From Pseudomonas phenolilytica (GTDB lineage Bacteria; Pseudomonadota; Gammaproteobacteria; Pseudomonadales; Pseudomonadaceae): a DNA stretch of 64,000 nucleotides. Position numbers and translations under genes: made by a program. This document shows positions 1-11,804 of the stretch, piece after piece (position 1 is the stretch's first letter; every line of letters begins with the position of its first letter). The stretch covers positions 3,858,747 to 3,922,746 of the forward strand of contig NZ_CP058908.1 of the NCBI RefSeq assembly GCF_021432765.1, given 5' to 3'. A model generated the notes under the pieces. That model had not been told where the DNA came from and did not search any database. It saw nothing but the letters and a program-made list of their open reading frames with translations.

Positions 1-357
1 CGTCGTCTGCACGCTGACCCGGCGCAGGTCGGTCGCCTCGAAGGACGGGTGGCGATGCGCTGCACCAGCCCCGACTACCTGCCGCTGATCGGCCCGCTGG
101 CCGACGCCGAAGGCTTCGCCGAAGCCTTCGCTGCGCTGAGCAAGAACGCCCGACAAACGCCAGACGCGCCCTGCCCCTGGCTCGACGGCCTGTACGTGAA
201 CACCGCGCACGGCTCGCGCGGGATGATCACCACGCTGCTCTCGGGCGAGCTGCTGGCTGCGTGGATCGAAGGCGAGCCGTTGCCGCTGCCGCGCGAAGTC
301 GCCGAAGCCTGCCACCCCAACCGCTTCCTGCTGCGCAAGCTGATTCGCGGCAGCTGA
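1..357 (+). CDS. mnmC: MnmC C-terminal part (tRNA 5-methylaminomethyl-2-thiouridine biosynthesis), partial
   Basis: The frame is open from the first base, so only the C-terminal 118 residues are present. They match the end of the FAD-dependent oxidoreductase domain of bifunctional MnmC, which removes carboxymethyl from cmnm5s2U at the tRNA wobble position before the N-terminal domain methylates it. Diagnostic stretches are SPDYLPLIGPLAD and GLYVNTAHGSRG, followed by a GEPLPLPREV tail. The start lies outside the window. The identification rests on these family motifs and is fairly secure. Confidence 0.88.
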   Translation, partial: RRLHADPAQVGRLEGRVAMRCTSPDYLPLIGPLADAEGFAEAFAALSKNARQTPDAPCPWLDGLYVNTAHGSRGMITTLLSGELLAAWIEGEPLPLPREVAEACHPNRFLLRKLIRGS

Positions 358-492
358 CCGATGCGCCGCCGCGGCTTCGGTCGCGGCGCATCAGTGCCGC
401 CGCGCCGCCTGCGACAATGCCGCGCATCTTGCGCTCGTATGGCCCCCGCATGATACTCCCCCCCCTATCCAAACGATTGGTCGGAGACGCCG

Positions 493-1050
493 ATGAAACG
501 CCGCTACCTGATGCTCCTGAGCCTGCTTCCGCTCGGCCTGCACGCCGCTCCGGCGGTCGACACCACCCAGTTGCAAAGCGAGGCGCAGGCGCTGATTCCG
601 CCGTTCCAGCAGCAGCTGCTCGCCACCGTCAAGCAGGCCGTTGCCGAAGGCGGGCCGGCCAAGGCCGTCGAAGCCTGCAACCTGCTCGCGCCGGGTATCG
701 CCGCGCAGCACAGCAAGGCGCCCTGGCAGGTCGGCCGTACCGCGCTGAAGGTGCGCAACCCGGACAACGCGCCGGACGCCTGGGAACGCCAGGTGCTCGA
801 GCAGTTCGCCCAGCGTGCCGCCGCCGGTGAACCGCTGGAGCAGCTGCGCCACGGCGAAGTGGTCAACGGTGAGTACCGCTACCTGCAGGCCATCGGCACC
901 GCCGAAGCCTGCCTGGGCTGCCACGGCAGCAACATCAAGCCGCAACTGCTGACCCTGCTCGACCAGCACTATCCGCAGGATCAGGCGCGCGGTTTCAAGG
1001 AAGGCGATCTGCGCGGCGCCTTCAGCCTGCGCCGCCCGCTGGACCGCTGA
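493..1050 (+). CDS. Periplasmic Tll0287-like (DUF3365) c-type haem protein
   Basis: A 185-residue protein with a clear signal peptide (MKRRYLMLLSLLPLGLHAAPA). A single CXXCH haem-attachment motif (CLGCH, Cys140 to His144) sits in the C-terminal third. The layout, with a helical N-terminal part, a GEYRYLQAI segment and one haem site, is that of DUF3365/Tll0287-like proteins, which are haem-binding sensor modules or small periplasmic cytochromes. No kinase is attached, so it is probably a free periplasmic electron carrier or sensor. It stands alone between mnmC and a transporter gene, and its partner is unknown. Confidence 0.8.
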   Translation: MKRRYLMLLSLLPLGLHAAPAVDTTQLQSEAQALIPPFQQQLLATVKQAVAEGGPAKAVEACNLLAPGIAAQHSKAPWQVGRTALKVRNPDNAPDAWERQVLEQFAQRAAAGEPLEQLRHGEVVNGEYRYLQAIGTAEACLGCHGSNIKPQLLTLLDQHYPQDQARGFKEGDLRGAFSLRRPLDR

Positions 1051-1145
1051 GCGACGGGATCAGCTAGCATCGCCCTTTGTCTGCGACCCGAGGACTACTC
1101 GATGTGTGACCCACGCATACCGGCACGCGCAGCGGACGCTCGCTG

Positions 1146-1901
1146 ATGGAGACGCTGCTGCTCGAAGCCCTCGGCATCGGCCTGCTGCTCGGCCTGCTGC
1201 TGGGGCTGACCGGCGCCGGCGGTTCGCTGGTCGCGCTGCCGCTGCTGCTCAGCCTGCATCTGCCGCTGCGCGATGCCATCGGTGTCAGCCTCGGCGCGGT
1301 CGCCATGTCGGCGCTGATTGGCGCGATTCCCCGCGCCTGGCAAGGCCAGGTGGCCTGGAAGCCGGTGGCGTTGCTGGCGCTGTGCGGCCTGCCAGGCAAC
1401 GCCGCCGGGCAGTGGCTCGGCCAGTTCATCGCCGAGAAGGCGCTGATCATCGCCTTCTGCCTGCTGGTGATGTGGTCGGCCTGGCGCATGTGGCGCGGAG
1501 CGAGCCTGCCGGCGCGGGAAAACGGCTCGATACGTCACGCTGCGCTGATCGCCATCGGCCTGGGCGTCGGTCTGTTGTCCGGGCTGATGGGCGTTGGCGG
1601 CGGCTTCCTGGTCGTGCCGGCGCTGCTCTGGTTCACGCCACTGACACTGCTCAGCGCGATGGCCACCTCGATGGCGGTGATCGCGCTGGTCAGCGGCGGC
1701 GGTTTCCTCCTCTACCTCAGCGATGCCCAGCCACCGCTGGCCCTGCTCGGCGGGCTGGCAGCCGGCGGCGCGTGCGGCGTGCTGGCCGGCAATCGGCTGG
1801 CGAACTATCTCAACAGCAGCGTGCTGCAGCGCATCTTCGCGCTGATGCTGGTGGCCGTCAGCCTGTCGTTGGGCGTGCAGAAGCTGCTGCTCGGACACTG
1901 A
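1146..1901 (+). CDS. TauE/SafE (TSUP) family sulfite/organosulfonate exporter
   Basis: A 251-residue, very hydrophobic protein with about eight predicted membrane segments and the two-fold repeat of TSUP transporters. Repeat 1 carries LLLGLTGAGGSLVALPLLL and repeat 2 carries LLSGLMGVGGGFLVVPALL, the paired glycine-rich signatures of the family. Members export sulfite, sulfoacetate or related small anions across the inner membrane. The substrate cannot be told from sequence, and no sulfonate catabolism genes are adjacent. Confidence 0.85.
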   Translation: METLLLEALGIGLLLGLLLGLTGAGGSLVALPLLLSLHLPLRDAIGVSLGAVAMSALIGAIPRAWQGQVAWKPVALLALCGLPGNAAGQWLGQFIAEKALIIAFCLLVMWSAWRMWRGASLPARENGSIRHAALIAIGLGVGLLSGLMGVGGGFLVVPALLWFTPLTLLSAMATSMAVIALVSGGGFLLYLSDAQPPLALLGGLAAGGACGVLAGNRLANYLNSSVLQRIFALMLVAVSLSLGVQKLLLGH

Positions 1902-1902
1902 C

Positions 1903-2139
1903 TCAGCGCCGCAGCGGGTCATCCCAGAACGGCCGGCTGGCTTCCTGCTCGATATCGGCCCGGCTGTAACCGATGTCCTTGAGCATCGCGTCGCTCATCG
2001 ACGCCAGCTGCCGGCGCTGGCGCGCCAGTTCCTGCCAGCGACGCAGTTGCCGCCAGCCGTCGCGTAGCAACATGCCCCAGGCGAGACGGCGCGGCGCCGG
2101 CAGGTGCCGCAGGATCGATGCGTTGTCATGGGTTTTCAT
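1903..2139 (-). CDS. DUF1127 small protein
   Basis: A 78-residue basic protein whose C-terminal half holds the DUF1127 core: LASMSDAMLKDIGYSRADIEQEASRPFW. The ATG at 2139 is preceded by a GGAGG ribosome site on the minus strand, which selects it over longer in-frame starts. DUF1127 proteins are short stress-responsive proteins; some alphaproteobacterial members bind RNA and affect phosphate and carbon metabolism. It is divergent from the LysR gene at 2236 with about 96 bp between, so that regulator may control it; this is inferred from arrangement only. Confidence 0.82.
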   Translation of the reverse strand: MKTHDNASILRHLPAPRRLAWGMLLRDGWRQLRRWQELARQRRQLASMSDAMLKDIGYSRADIEQEASRPFWDDPLRR

Positions 2140-2235
2140 GCTCTGGCCCTCCAATCGGGATGGCGCCAGTTTCTTGCCGTGACTACGATCAATCCAACGA
2201 ATACTCTTGATGCGACCCATCTTGGAGATTGATGA

Positions 2236-3090
2236 GTGGCCAACTATCCGGGCATCGATACCGAGCTGCTGCGCAGCTTCGTCGCCATCGCCGACCATGG
2301 CGGATTCACCCGCGCGGCGGAGGCGGTGCACCGCACGCAGTCGGCGATCAGCATGCAGATGAAGCGCCTGGAGGAGGACGTGCTGCAGCGTCCGCTGTTC
2401 GAGCGCAGCGGCCGGCAGGTCAGCCTCACCGCCGAGGGCCAGGTGCTGCTCGGTTATGCGCGGCGCATCCTCAAGCTGCATGGCGAGGTAATGACCACGC
2501 TGCGCGAGCCGCACATGGTCGGCGCGGTGCGCATCGGCACGCCGGACGACTACGTGATGCGCTTTCTGCCCGGCATCCTCGCGCAGTTCGCCCAGGCCTA
2601 CCCGCTGGTGCAGGTCGAGCTGCACTGCGAGCCTTCCTACCAGTTGCTGCAGCGCCAGGACATGGACCTGACCATCGTCACCCGCGAGCCGGGCACCGAG
2701 ATCGGCCAGCTGCTGCGCCAGGAGCGTTTCGTCTGGGCCGAAGCCGCCGGCTACGACTTGCACGAACAACGGCCGATCCCGCTGGCGATGTTCAACAGCG
2801 GCTGCTTCTGCCGCGCCTGGGTGTGCAATGCGCTGGATGCGGCCGAGATCGACTACCGTATCGCCTACACCAGCCCGAGCCTGGCGGCGCTGATGGCACT
2901 GGTCGGCGCCGGGCTGGGGGTGACCGCGCAACTGCGCAGCCTGATCCCCCCGCAGTTGCGCATTCTTGGCGAAGCCGAAGGGCTGCCGCCCTTGCCGCAA
3001 TGCAGCATCGTGCTGCTGCGCAATCCGCGCAGCCAGTCACCGGTGAGCGAGGCGCTGGCCGAGTACATCGTCGAGGGCTTCCGCCTGTAG
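2236..3090 (+). CDS. LysR-family transcriptional regulator (LrhA-like)
   Basis: A 284-residue LTTR starting at GTG, set by the upstream TTGGAGATT. The N-terminal winged helix-turn-helix (about residues 9-68) includes FTRAAEAVHRTQSAISMQM. The effector domain follows, with GAVRIGTPDDYVMRFLPGIL opening the first subdomain and a cysteine-containing NSGCFCRAW loop typical of the LrhA/HexA-like branch. It is divergent to the DUF1127 gene, the usual arrangement for LTTR control. The inducer and other targets are unknown. Confidence 0.87.
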   Translation: MANYPGIDTELLRSFVAIADHGGFTRAAEAVHRTQSAISMQMKRLEEDVLQRPLFERSGRQVSLTAEGQVLLGYARRILKLHGEVMTTLREPHMVGAVRIGTPDDYVMRFLPGILAQFAQAYPLVQVELHCEPSYQLLQRQDMDLTIVTREPGTEIGQLLRQERFVWAEAAGYDLHEQRPIPLAMFNSGCFCRAWVCNALDAAEIDYRIAYTSPSLAALMALVGAGLGVTAQLRSLIPPQLRILGEAEGLPPLPQCSIVLLRNPRSQSPVSEALAEYIVEGFRL

Positions 3091-3175
3091 CGAGCCAGGC
3101 GCGCGGGCAGAAAAGCTGAACTTCGACGGAAACCCGTCAGTCACACTCCCCAACGGCACCAACCGGAAAGGAACT

Positions 3176-4948
3176 ATGTGTGGCATAGCTGGAGAACTTC
3201 GTTTCGACAATCGACCGGCCGATCTGGCCGCGGTTGAACGCATCACCCAACACCTCACCGCGCGCGGCCCCGATGCGTGCGGCTTCCATAGCCAGGGCCC
3301 GCTGGCCCTCGGCCATCGCCGGCTGAAGATCATGGATCTGTGCGAGGCCTCCGGCCAGCCGATGATCGATCCGCAGCTCGGCCTGGCGATGGTCTTCAAC
3401 GGCGCCATCTACAACTACCCGGAGCTGCGTGCCGAGCTGGAAGCGCTGGGCTACCGCTTCTTTTCCGAAGGCGACACCGAGGTCCTGCTCAAGGGTTTCC
3501 ACGCCTGGGGCGAAGCGCTGCTGCCGCGCCTGAACGGCATGTTCGCCTTCGCCATCTGGGAGCGTGACAGCGGACAGCTGTTCATCGCCCGCGACCGCCT
3601 CGGCGTCAAACCGCTGTACCTGTCGCGCACCGGGCAACGCCTGCGCTTCGCCTCGACGCTGCCGGCCCTGCTCAAGGGCGGCGACATCGCCGGCGACCTC
3701 AATCCGGTGGCGCTCAATCACTACATGAGCTTCCACGCGGTGGTGCCGGCGCCGGACACGCTGATCGCCGGCATCGAGAAACTGCCGCCGGCCAGCTGGA
3801 TGCGCGTCGGCGTCGACGGCACGACCTCCACCCACCGCTGGTGGACGCTGGAGTACGGCGCCCGCGACGACGAGCAGCACTACAGTTTCGAGGACTGGCA
3901 GCGCCGCACCCTCGACACCCTGCGCGAAGCAGTGGCGATCCGCCAGCGCGCCGCAGTGGATGTCGGCGTGCTGCTGTCCGGCGGCGTCGATTCCAGCCTG
4001 CTGGTCGGCCTGCTGCGCGAGGCAGGCGTCGCCGACAACCTGCTGACCTTCTCCATCGGCTTCGAGGATGCCGGCGGCGAGCGCGGCGACGAGTTCAAGT
4101 ACTCCAACCTGATCGCCGAGCACTACGGCACGCGTCACCATCAGCTGCGCATCCAGGAGCGGGAGATTCTCGAGCAGCTGCCGGCGGCTTTCCAGGCCAT
4201 GAGCGAGCCGATGGTCAGCCATGATTGCATCGCCTTCTATCTGCTTTCGCGCGAGGTCGCCAGGCACTGCAAGGTGGTGCAGAGCGGCCAGGGCGCGGAC
4301 GAGCTGTTCGCCGGCTACCACTGGTATCCGCAGGTGGACGGCGCCAGCGATCCCGTGGCGGCCTACCTGGGCGCCTTCCGCGATCGCGACTACGACGAAT
4401 ACCGCGCGCTGATGCAGGAGCAGTGGCATCAGGGCGACTTTTCCGGCGAGTTCGTCCGCCGCCATTTCGCCGAACCCGGCGCCGAGGCCGCGGTGGACAA
4501 GGCGCTGCGCATCGACAGCACCGTCATGCTGGTCGACGACCCGGTCAAGCGGGTGGACAACATGACCATGGCCTGGGGCCTGGAAGCGCGCACGCCGTTC
4601 CTCGACTACCGCGTGGCCGAGCTGTCGGCGCGCATTCCGGCGCGCTTCAAGCTGCCGGACGGCGGCAAGCACGTACTCAAGGAGGCCGCGCGCCAGGTGA
4701 TACCGGCCGCGGTGATCGACCGCCCCAAAGGCTACTTCCCGGTGCCCGGACTCAAGCATCTGCAGGGCGAAACTCTCGACTGGGTCCGCCAGCTGCTGCT
4801 CGATCCCAGCCAGGACCGCGGGCTGTACCGCCCTGAAGCCATCGAGCGGCTGCTCGCCGATCCGCATGGCCAGCTGACGCCGCTGCGCGGCTCAAAACTC
4901 TGGCAGCTCGCGGCGGTCAACCTTTGGTTGAGTGAGCAAGGCCTCTAA
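3176..4948 (+). CDS. asnO: N-acetylglutaminylglutamine amidotransferase (AsnB-like), NAGGN synthesis
   Basis: A 590-residue class-II amidotransferase of the asparagine-synthetase type. The Ntn-hydrolase nucleophile is Cys2 (MCGIAGE), with the glutaminase domain up to about residue 200. The synthetase domain has the PPi loop LLSGGVDSS (residues 266-274). The next two genes, a GNAT/ATP-grasp fusion and an M42 peptidase, form the conserved NAGGN trio, so the role here is final amidation of N-acetylglutaminylglutamine to the dipeptide osmolyte NAGGN and not asparagine synthesis. It is the first gene of an osmotic-stress operon. Confidence 0.9.
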   Translation: MCGIAGELRFDNRPADLAAVERITQHLTARGPDACGFHSQGPLALGHRRLKIMDLCEASGQPMIDPQLGLAMVFNGAIYNYPELRAELEALGYRFFSEGDTEVLLKGFHAWGEALLPRLNGMFAFAIWERDSGQLFIARDRLGVKPLYLSRTGQRLRFASTLPALLKGGDIAGDLNPVALNHYMSFHAVVPAPDTLIAGIEKLPPASWMRVGVDGTTSTHRWWTLEYGARDDEQHYSFEDWQRRTLDTLREAVAIRQRAAVDVGVLLSGGVDSSLLVGLLREAGVADNLLTFSIGFEDAGGERGDEFKYSNLIAEHYGTRHHQLRIQEREILEQLPAAFQAMSEPMVSHDCIAFYLLSREVARHCKVVQSGQGADELFAGYHWYPQVDGASDPVAAYLGAFRDRDYDEYRALMQEQWHQGDFSGEFVRRHFAEPGAEAAVDKALRIDSTVMLVDDPVKRVDNMTMAWGLEARTPFLDYRVAELSARIPARFKLPDGGKHVLKEAARQVIPAAVIDRPKGYFPVPGLKHLQGETLDWVRQLLLDPSQDRGLYRPEAIERLLADPHGQLTPLRGSKLWQLAAVNLWLSEQGL

Positions 4949-5011
4949 GAATGCGCACGCCCGGCGGCAACGCCAGCTGCCGACGTGGGCCACGCCTCAA
5001 GGGAAAGCACC

Positions 5012-6754
5012 ATGCAGAAGTCTCAAGCCTATGGTCAGCGCCTGTTGCGCGGGCAAGCACCTACCTACCAGCGCCTGCAGGCGCGATTTGCCGAAGACGG
5101 CCAGGCCGAGCCCTGCGGCCCGGTGACCCTGAACTGCGGCTGGGGCCGCATCCTGATCGGCCACACCTACGCCGATCCGGCGGAACTCGCCACCGATCTG
5201 CTCAACGAACAGGCCGGCGAGCGTGACATCGCGCTGTACGTCGCCGCACCGCATCAGGTGCTGGCGCACGCACCGCAACAGCTGTTCCTCGACCCCTCCG
5301 ATACGCTGCGCATCTGGTTCACCGATTACCGCCCGGCACGCAAGGGCGTGCGCGGCTTCGGCGTACGTCGCGCACAGAGCGCCGCGGATTGGCAGGCGAT
5401 CAATGGCCTTTACCAGTCGCGCGGCATGATGCCGGTCGACCCGGAACGCTGCACGCCGCGCGAGGAAGGCGGCCCGGTGTACTGGATCGCCGAGGACGAG
5501 AGTTCCGGGCAGGTCATCGGCAGCGTAATGGGCATCGATCATCACAAGGCGTTCAACGATCCCGAGCACGGTTCGAGCCTCTGGTGCCTGGCGGTTTCCC
5601 CCAGCTGCCCGCGACCGGGCGTCGGCGAGGTGCTGGTGCGTCACCTGATCGAACACTTCATGGGCCGTGGGCTGGCCTATCTCGACCTGTCGGTGCTGCA
5701 CGACAACCAGCAGGCCAAGGCGCTGTACGCCAAGCTCGGCTTTCGCGACCTGCAGACCTTCACCGTCAAGCGCAAGAACAGCTTCAACCAGCCTCTGTTC
5801 CTCGGCCCGGGGCCGGAAGCCACGCTCAATCCGTACGCGCGCATCATCGTCGACGAAGCGCGCCGACGCGGCATCGAGATCGCCATCGACGACGCCGAGG
5901 CCGGGCTGTTCACCCTCACCCAGGGCGGCCGGCGGGTGCGCTGTCGCGAATCGCTGTCGGACCTGACCTCGGCGGTGAGCATGACGCTCTGCCAGGACAA
6001 GACGCTGACCCACCGCACGCTCGCACGTGCCGGCATCCAGCTACCCGCACAGCAGCTGGCCGGCAGCGCGGCCGACAATGCGGCGTTTCTCGCCGAGCAT
6101 GGCAGCGTGGTGGTCAAGCCAGTGGACGGTGAGCAGGGCCAGGGCGTCGCCGTCGATCTGCGCAGCGTCGAGGAGATGCAGGAAGCCATCGAACTGGCGC
6201 GCCAATTCGACAGCCGCGTGCTGCTGGAAAGCTTCCACCCCGGCCAGGACCTGCGCATCGTCGTCATCGGCTACGAGGTGGTCGCGGCGGCGATTCGCCG
6301 GCCCGCCGAAGTCATTGGCGACGGGCGCAACAGCATCGGCGCACTGATCGAAGCCCAGAGCCGCCGGCGCCAGGCCGCCACCGGCGGCGAAAGCCGTATC
6401 CCGCTGGACGAGGAAACCCGCCGCTGCCTGCGCGACGCCGGGTTCGACCTGGACAGCGTGCTCGAGCAGGGTCAGCGCCTGGCCGTGCGCCGCACCGCCA
6501 ACCTGCATACTGGCGGCACGCTGGAAGACGTCACCGCCCAGCTGCATCCCGAGCTGGTCGAGGCGGCCGTGCGCGCCGCGCGGGCGCTGGACATTCCGGT
6601 GGTCGGGCTCGACCTGCTGGTGCCTGCCGTGGACCAGCCCGACTATGTGTTCATCGAAGCCAACGAGCGCGTCGGCCTGGCCAACCATCAGCCGCAACCG
6701 ACCGCCGAGCGTTTCATCGACCTGCTCTTCCCGCTCAGCCAGAACAACGCCTGA
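5012..6754 (+). CDS. ngg: N-acetylglutaminylglutamine synthetase (GNAT + ATP-grasp fusion)
   Basis: A 580-residue two-domain enzyme. The ATG at 5012 is chosen because AAGGGA lies just upstream. The middle N-terminal part (about residues 110-260) is a GNAT acetyltransferase with SLWCLAVSPSCPRPGVGEVLV and YAKLGFRDL. The C-terminal half is an ATP-grasp ligase with VVKPVDGEQGQGVAV and FIEANERVGLANHQ. Together these acetylate glutamine and ligate it to a second glutamine, giving the dipeptide that the upstream amidotransferase completes. The gap to the upstream gene is about 60 bp. Gene naming varies between databases. Confidence 0.88.
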   Translation: MQKSQAYGQRLLRGQAPTYQRLQARFAEDGQAEPCGPVTLNCGWGRILIGHTYADPAELATDLLNEQAGERDIALYVAAPHQVLAHAPQQLFLDPSDTLRIWFTDYRPARKGVRGFGVRRAQSAADWQAINGLYQSRGMMPVDPERCTPREEGGPVYWIAEDESSGQVIGSVMGIDHHKAFNDPEHGSSLWCLAVSPSCPRPGVGEVLVRHLIEHFMGRGLAYLDLSVLHDNQQAKALYAKLGFRDLQTFTVKRKNSFNQPLFLGPGPEATLNPYARIIVDEARRRGIEIAIDDAEAGLFTLTQGGRRVRCRESLSDLTSAVSMTLCQDKTLTHRTLARAGIQLPAQQLAGSAADNAAFLAEHGSVVVKPVDGEQGQGVAVDLRSVEEMQEAIELARQFDSRVLLESFHPGQDLRIVVIGYEVVAAAIRRPAEVIGDGRNSIGALIEAQSRRRQAATGGESRIPLDEETRRCLRDAGFDLDSVLEQGQRLAVRRTANLHTGGTLEDVTAQLHPELVEAAVRAARALDIPVVGLDLLVPAVDQPDYVFIEANERVGLANHQPQPTAERFIDLLFPLSQNNA

Positions 6755-6761
6755 GTCCCGC

Positions 6762-6794
6762 GCCGGCCCGCACGTCTGACGCGTGCGGGCCGGC
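6762..6794 (+). repeat. 13-bp perfect hairpin between NAGGN genes
   Basis: GCCGGCCCGCACG at 6762-6774 pairs exactly with CGTGCGGGCCGGC at 6782-6794 around a 7-nt loop (TCTGACG). It begins a few bases after the synthetase stop codon. No T-run follows, so it is not a standard intrinsic terminator. It may protect the 3' end of the two-gene upstream message or partly attenuate the M42 gene. Confidence 0.75.
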
Positions 6795-6832
6795 ATTCAT
6801 CCGGCCGCCTGCGGCCCCGACGGGAGCCTTCA

Positions 6833-8032
6833 ATGACCGCAAGAACCCCCGAACCCGATCTCAACTATCTGCAGCGCGTGCTGCTGGAAATGCTCGCCAT
6901 CCCCAGCCCCACCGGCTTCACCGACACCATCGTGCGCTATGTCGCCGAACGCCTGCAGGAGCTCGGCGTTCCCTTCGAGCTGACGCGTCGCGGCACCATC
7001 CGCGCGACGCTCAAGGGCCGCCGCGACAGCCCGGACCGCGCGGTGGCGGCGCACCTGGACACCATCGGCGCGATCGTCCGCGAGATCCAGCCCAGCGGAC
7101 GCCTCGGTCTGGCCCCGGTGGGCTGCTGGTCGAGCCGCTTCGCCGAAGGCAGCCGCGTCAGCGTGTTCACCGACACCGGCGTGATCCGCGGCAGCGTGCT
7201 GCCATTGCTGGCGTCCGGGCATGCCTTCAACACGGCGGTGGATGAGGCACCGGTGAGCTGGGACCACGTCGAGCTGCGCCTGGATGCCTACACCTACAGC
7301 CGCGCCGAAACCTGCGCGCTGGGGGTCAACATCGGCGATTTCGTCGCCTTTGACCCGATGCCCGAATTCACCGAGAGCGGCTATATCAGTGCCCGTCACC
7401 TGGACGACAAGGCCGGCGTCGCCGCCCTGCTCGCCGCGCTCAAGGCCATCGTCGAAAGCGGCCAGGAGCCCCCGATCGACTGCCATCCGCTGTTCACCAT
7501 CACCGAGGAAACCGGCTCCGGCGCCGCCGGCGCACTGCCCTGGGATGTCAGCGAATTCGTTGGCATCGACATCGCGCCGGCGGCCAAGGGCCAGGAGTCC
7601 AGCGAGCATGCGGTCACCGTGGCCATGCAGGATTCCGGCGGCCCCTACGACTTCCATCTGTCGCGTCACCTGCTCCGCCTGGCCGGCGAGCAGGACATTC
7701 CGGTCCGCCGTGACCTGTTCCGCTACTACCACAGCGACGCGCAGTCGGCGATCGAGGCCGGCCACGATATTCGCACCGCCCTGCTGGCATTCGGTTGCGA
7801 TGCCACCCACGGCTACGAACGCACCCATATCGACAGCCTCAGCGCGCTGAGCCGACTGCTGTGCAGCTACATGCTCAGTCCACCGGTGTTCGCCAGCGAC
7901 GCCCAGCACGCGCAGGATTCGCTGGAGCGTTTCAGCCACCAGCTGGAGCACGACGCACAGATGGAGAACGACACCCGCGTGCCGGCGGTGGACTCGCTGG
8001 TCGGCCGCGACGCCGACGATCACCGGCAATAA
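6833..8032 (+). CDS. M42-family peptidase of the NAGGN system
   Basis: A 399-residue dinuclear metallopeptidase. Metal and catalytic motifs are visible: AAHLDTIG (His74, Asp76), ARHLDDKAG (bridging Asp) and TITEETGSGAAG (catalytic Glu-Glu). It is the third member of the conserved NAGGN trio and is probably involved in turnover or maturation of the osmolyte. The ribosome site GGGAGCC precedes the ATG. The C-terminal tail is polar, and the protein is expected to be cytoplasmic. Confidence 0.87.
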   Translation: MTARTPEPDLNYLQRVLLEMLAIPSPTGFTDTIVRYVAERLQELGVPFELTRRGTIRATLKGRRDSPDRAVAAHLDTIGAIVREIQPSGRLGLAPVGCWSSRFAEGSRVSVFTDTGVIRGSVLPLLASGHAFNTAVDEAPVSWDHVELRLDAYTYSRAETCALGVNIGDFVAFDPMPEFTESGYISARHLDDKAGVAALLAALKAIVESGQEPPIDCHPLFTITEETGSGAAGALPWDVSEFVGIDIAPAAKGQESSEHAVTVAMQDSGGPYDFHLSRHLLRLAGEQDIPVRRDLFRYYHSDAQSAIEAGHDIRTALLAFGCDATHGYERTHIDSLSALSRLLCSYMLSPPVFASDAQHAQDSLERFSHQLEHDAQMENDTRVPAVDSLVGRDADDHRQ

Positions 8033-8226
8033 AGAACGGCGGTGCGTGACCGGCTACCGGCTTCCGTGCCGCCGGGGTTGCCGCAGCGCGGCGCCTAGGC
8101 AAAGATAGCGCCGCAATCGCGCGGCATGATGGAAGGCCCGAGCCAGGGTCTGGGGCAGTTCGGCAGTCCCCCATTTCGTTGGCCGCCTTCCAGCACTTTC
8201 CTGCTGCCCGTTCCCGGAATCCGACC

Positions 8227-10995
<2,769 letters not shown>

Positions 10996-11006
10996 TCGGA
11001 TCCGCG

Positions 11007-11234
11007 ATGCTGATTCCCTACGACCTGCTCGAACCGGACACCCTCACCCGCCTGATCGAGGATTTCGTCACCCGCGACGGCACCGACAACGGTGACGAGA
11101 CCCCGCTGGATACCCGTGTCGCCCGCGTACGACGCGCGCTGGACAAGGGCGAGGCGGTGATCGTGTTCGACGCCGACAGCCAGCAATGCCAGCTGGCGCT
11201 GCGCCATGAGGTCCCGCGGGAATGGCTCGAATGA
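11007..11234 (+). CDS. YheU-family protein
   Basis: A 75-residue acidic protein with the YheU/UPF0270 pattern: MLIPYDLLEPDTLTRLIEDF near the start, then VRRALDKGEAVIVFD and a C-terminal REWLE. The structure of the family is known but its function is not. The start is the ATG at 11007, 12 bp after the kinase stop codon, so it may be cotranscribed with that gene. Confidence 0.85.
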   Translation: MLIPYDLLEPDTLTRLIEDFVTRDGTDNGDETPLDTRVARVRRALDKGEAVIVFDADSQQCQLALRHEVPREWLE

Positions 11235-11239
11235 GCCGC

Positions 11240-11668
11240 TCAGCTGAATAGCGAGCTTTCGCGCTCCCACGCACAGCGCAGGCGCAGTTCGCTCTGCTGC
11301 GGGTTGTGGCTGCCGGTCTCGGTTTCCCAGCGGAAGGTGTGCGCACCGGCGAGTTCGGTCTCCAAATGGACCACCGCGCTGCTCCAGTAGAGCTGCCGGA
11401 GCAGCGCCTCGAAGTGCTCGACCCACAGCGCCCACTCGTACTCCACGGCGCGATAGCTGGCGCCGAAGTGAATCACCTGGGTCTGATACAGGCCCTGCTC
11501 CGCCTCGCTGCAGTAGGAGAACATCTCACGACCAATGAACGGCCAGGCTTCGCCGTGCGGCAGTGCGCGCAACACCTTGCGGTTGCTGACGCGGCGGCGC
11601 AGGCATTGCTCCGGGTCGGCCGAAGGCCAGTCACGGATGCAGCCATAAACGATGGATTCGGACTCCAT
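11240..11668 (-). CDS. Conserved hypothetical protein
   Basis: A 142-residue protein with no recognised domain. The start at 11668 is supported by CGGAG upstream on the minus strand. The sequence is rich in aromatic residues (REMFSYCSEAEQGLYQTQVIHF, then EWALWVEHFEALLRQLYW), with no signal peptide or membrane helix. It converges on the YheU-like gene with only 5 bp between stop codons and no visible terminator. Function unknown. Confidence 0.7.
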   Translation of the reverse strand: MESESIVYGCIRDWPSADPEQCLRRRVSNRKVLRALPHGEAWPFIGREMFSYCSEAEQGLYQTQVIHFGASYRAVEYEWALWVEHFEALLRQLYWSSAVVHLETELAGAHTFRWETETGSHNPQQSELRLRCAWERESSLFS

Positions 11669-11804
11669 GCGGTTACTCCGGTGCGGCAGGCCAGGAAAAG
11701 GCGAGCTTTCTAGCACAGCGTGGAGGGACGGTCATCCGCGTCGTGTCGCGAGTTGGAACCGTGCCACAACGCCCACGCCAGACGCAGCCCGCGCGAGCCG
11801 ACCG

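Noticed and set aside
3137..4867. Long open frame antisense to the NAGGN amidotransferase gene
   Set aside because: It mirrors the codon bias of the real gene on the other strand, has no recognisable domain and no ribosome site; typical of high-GC shadow frames.
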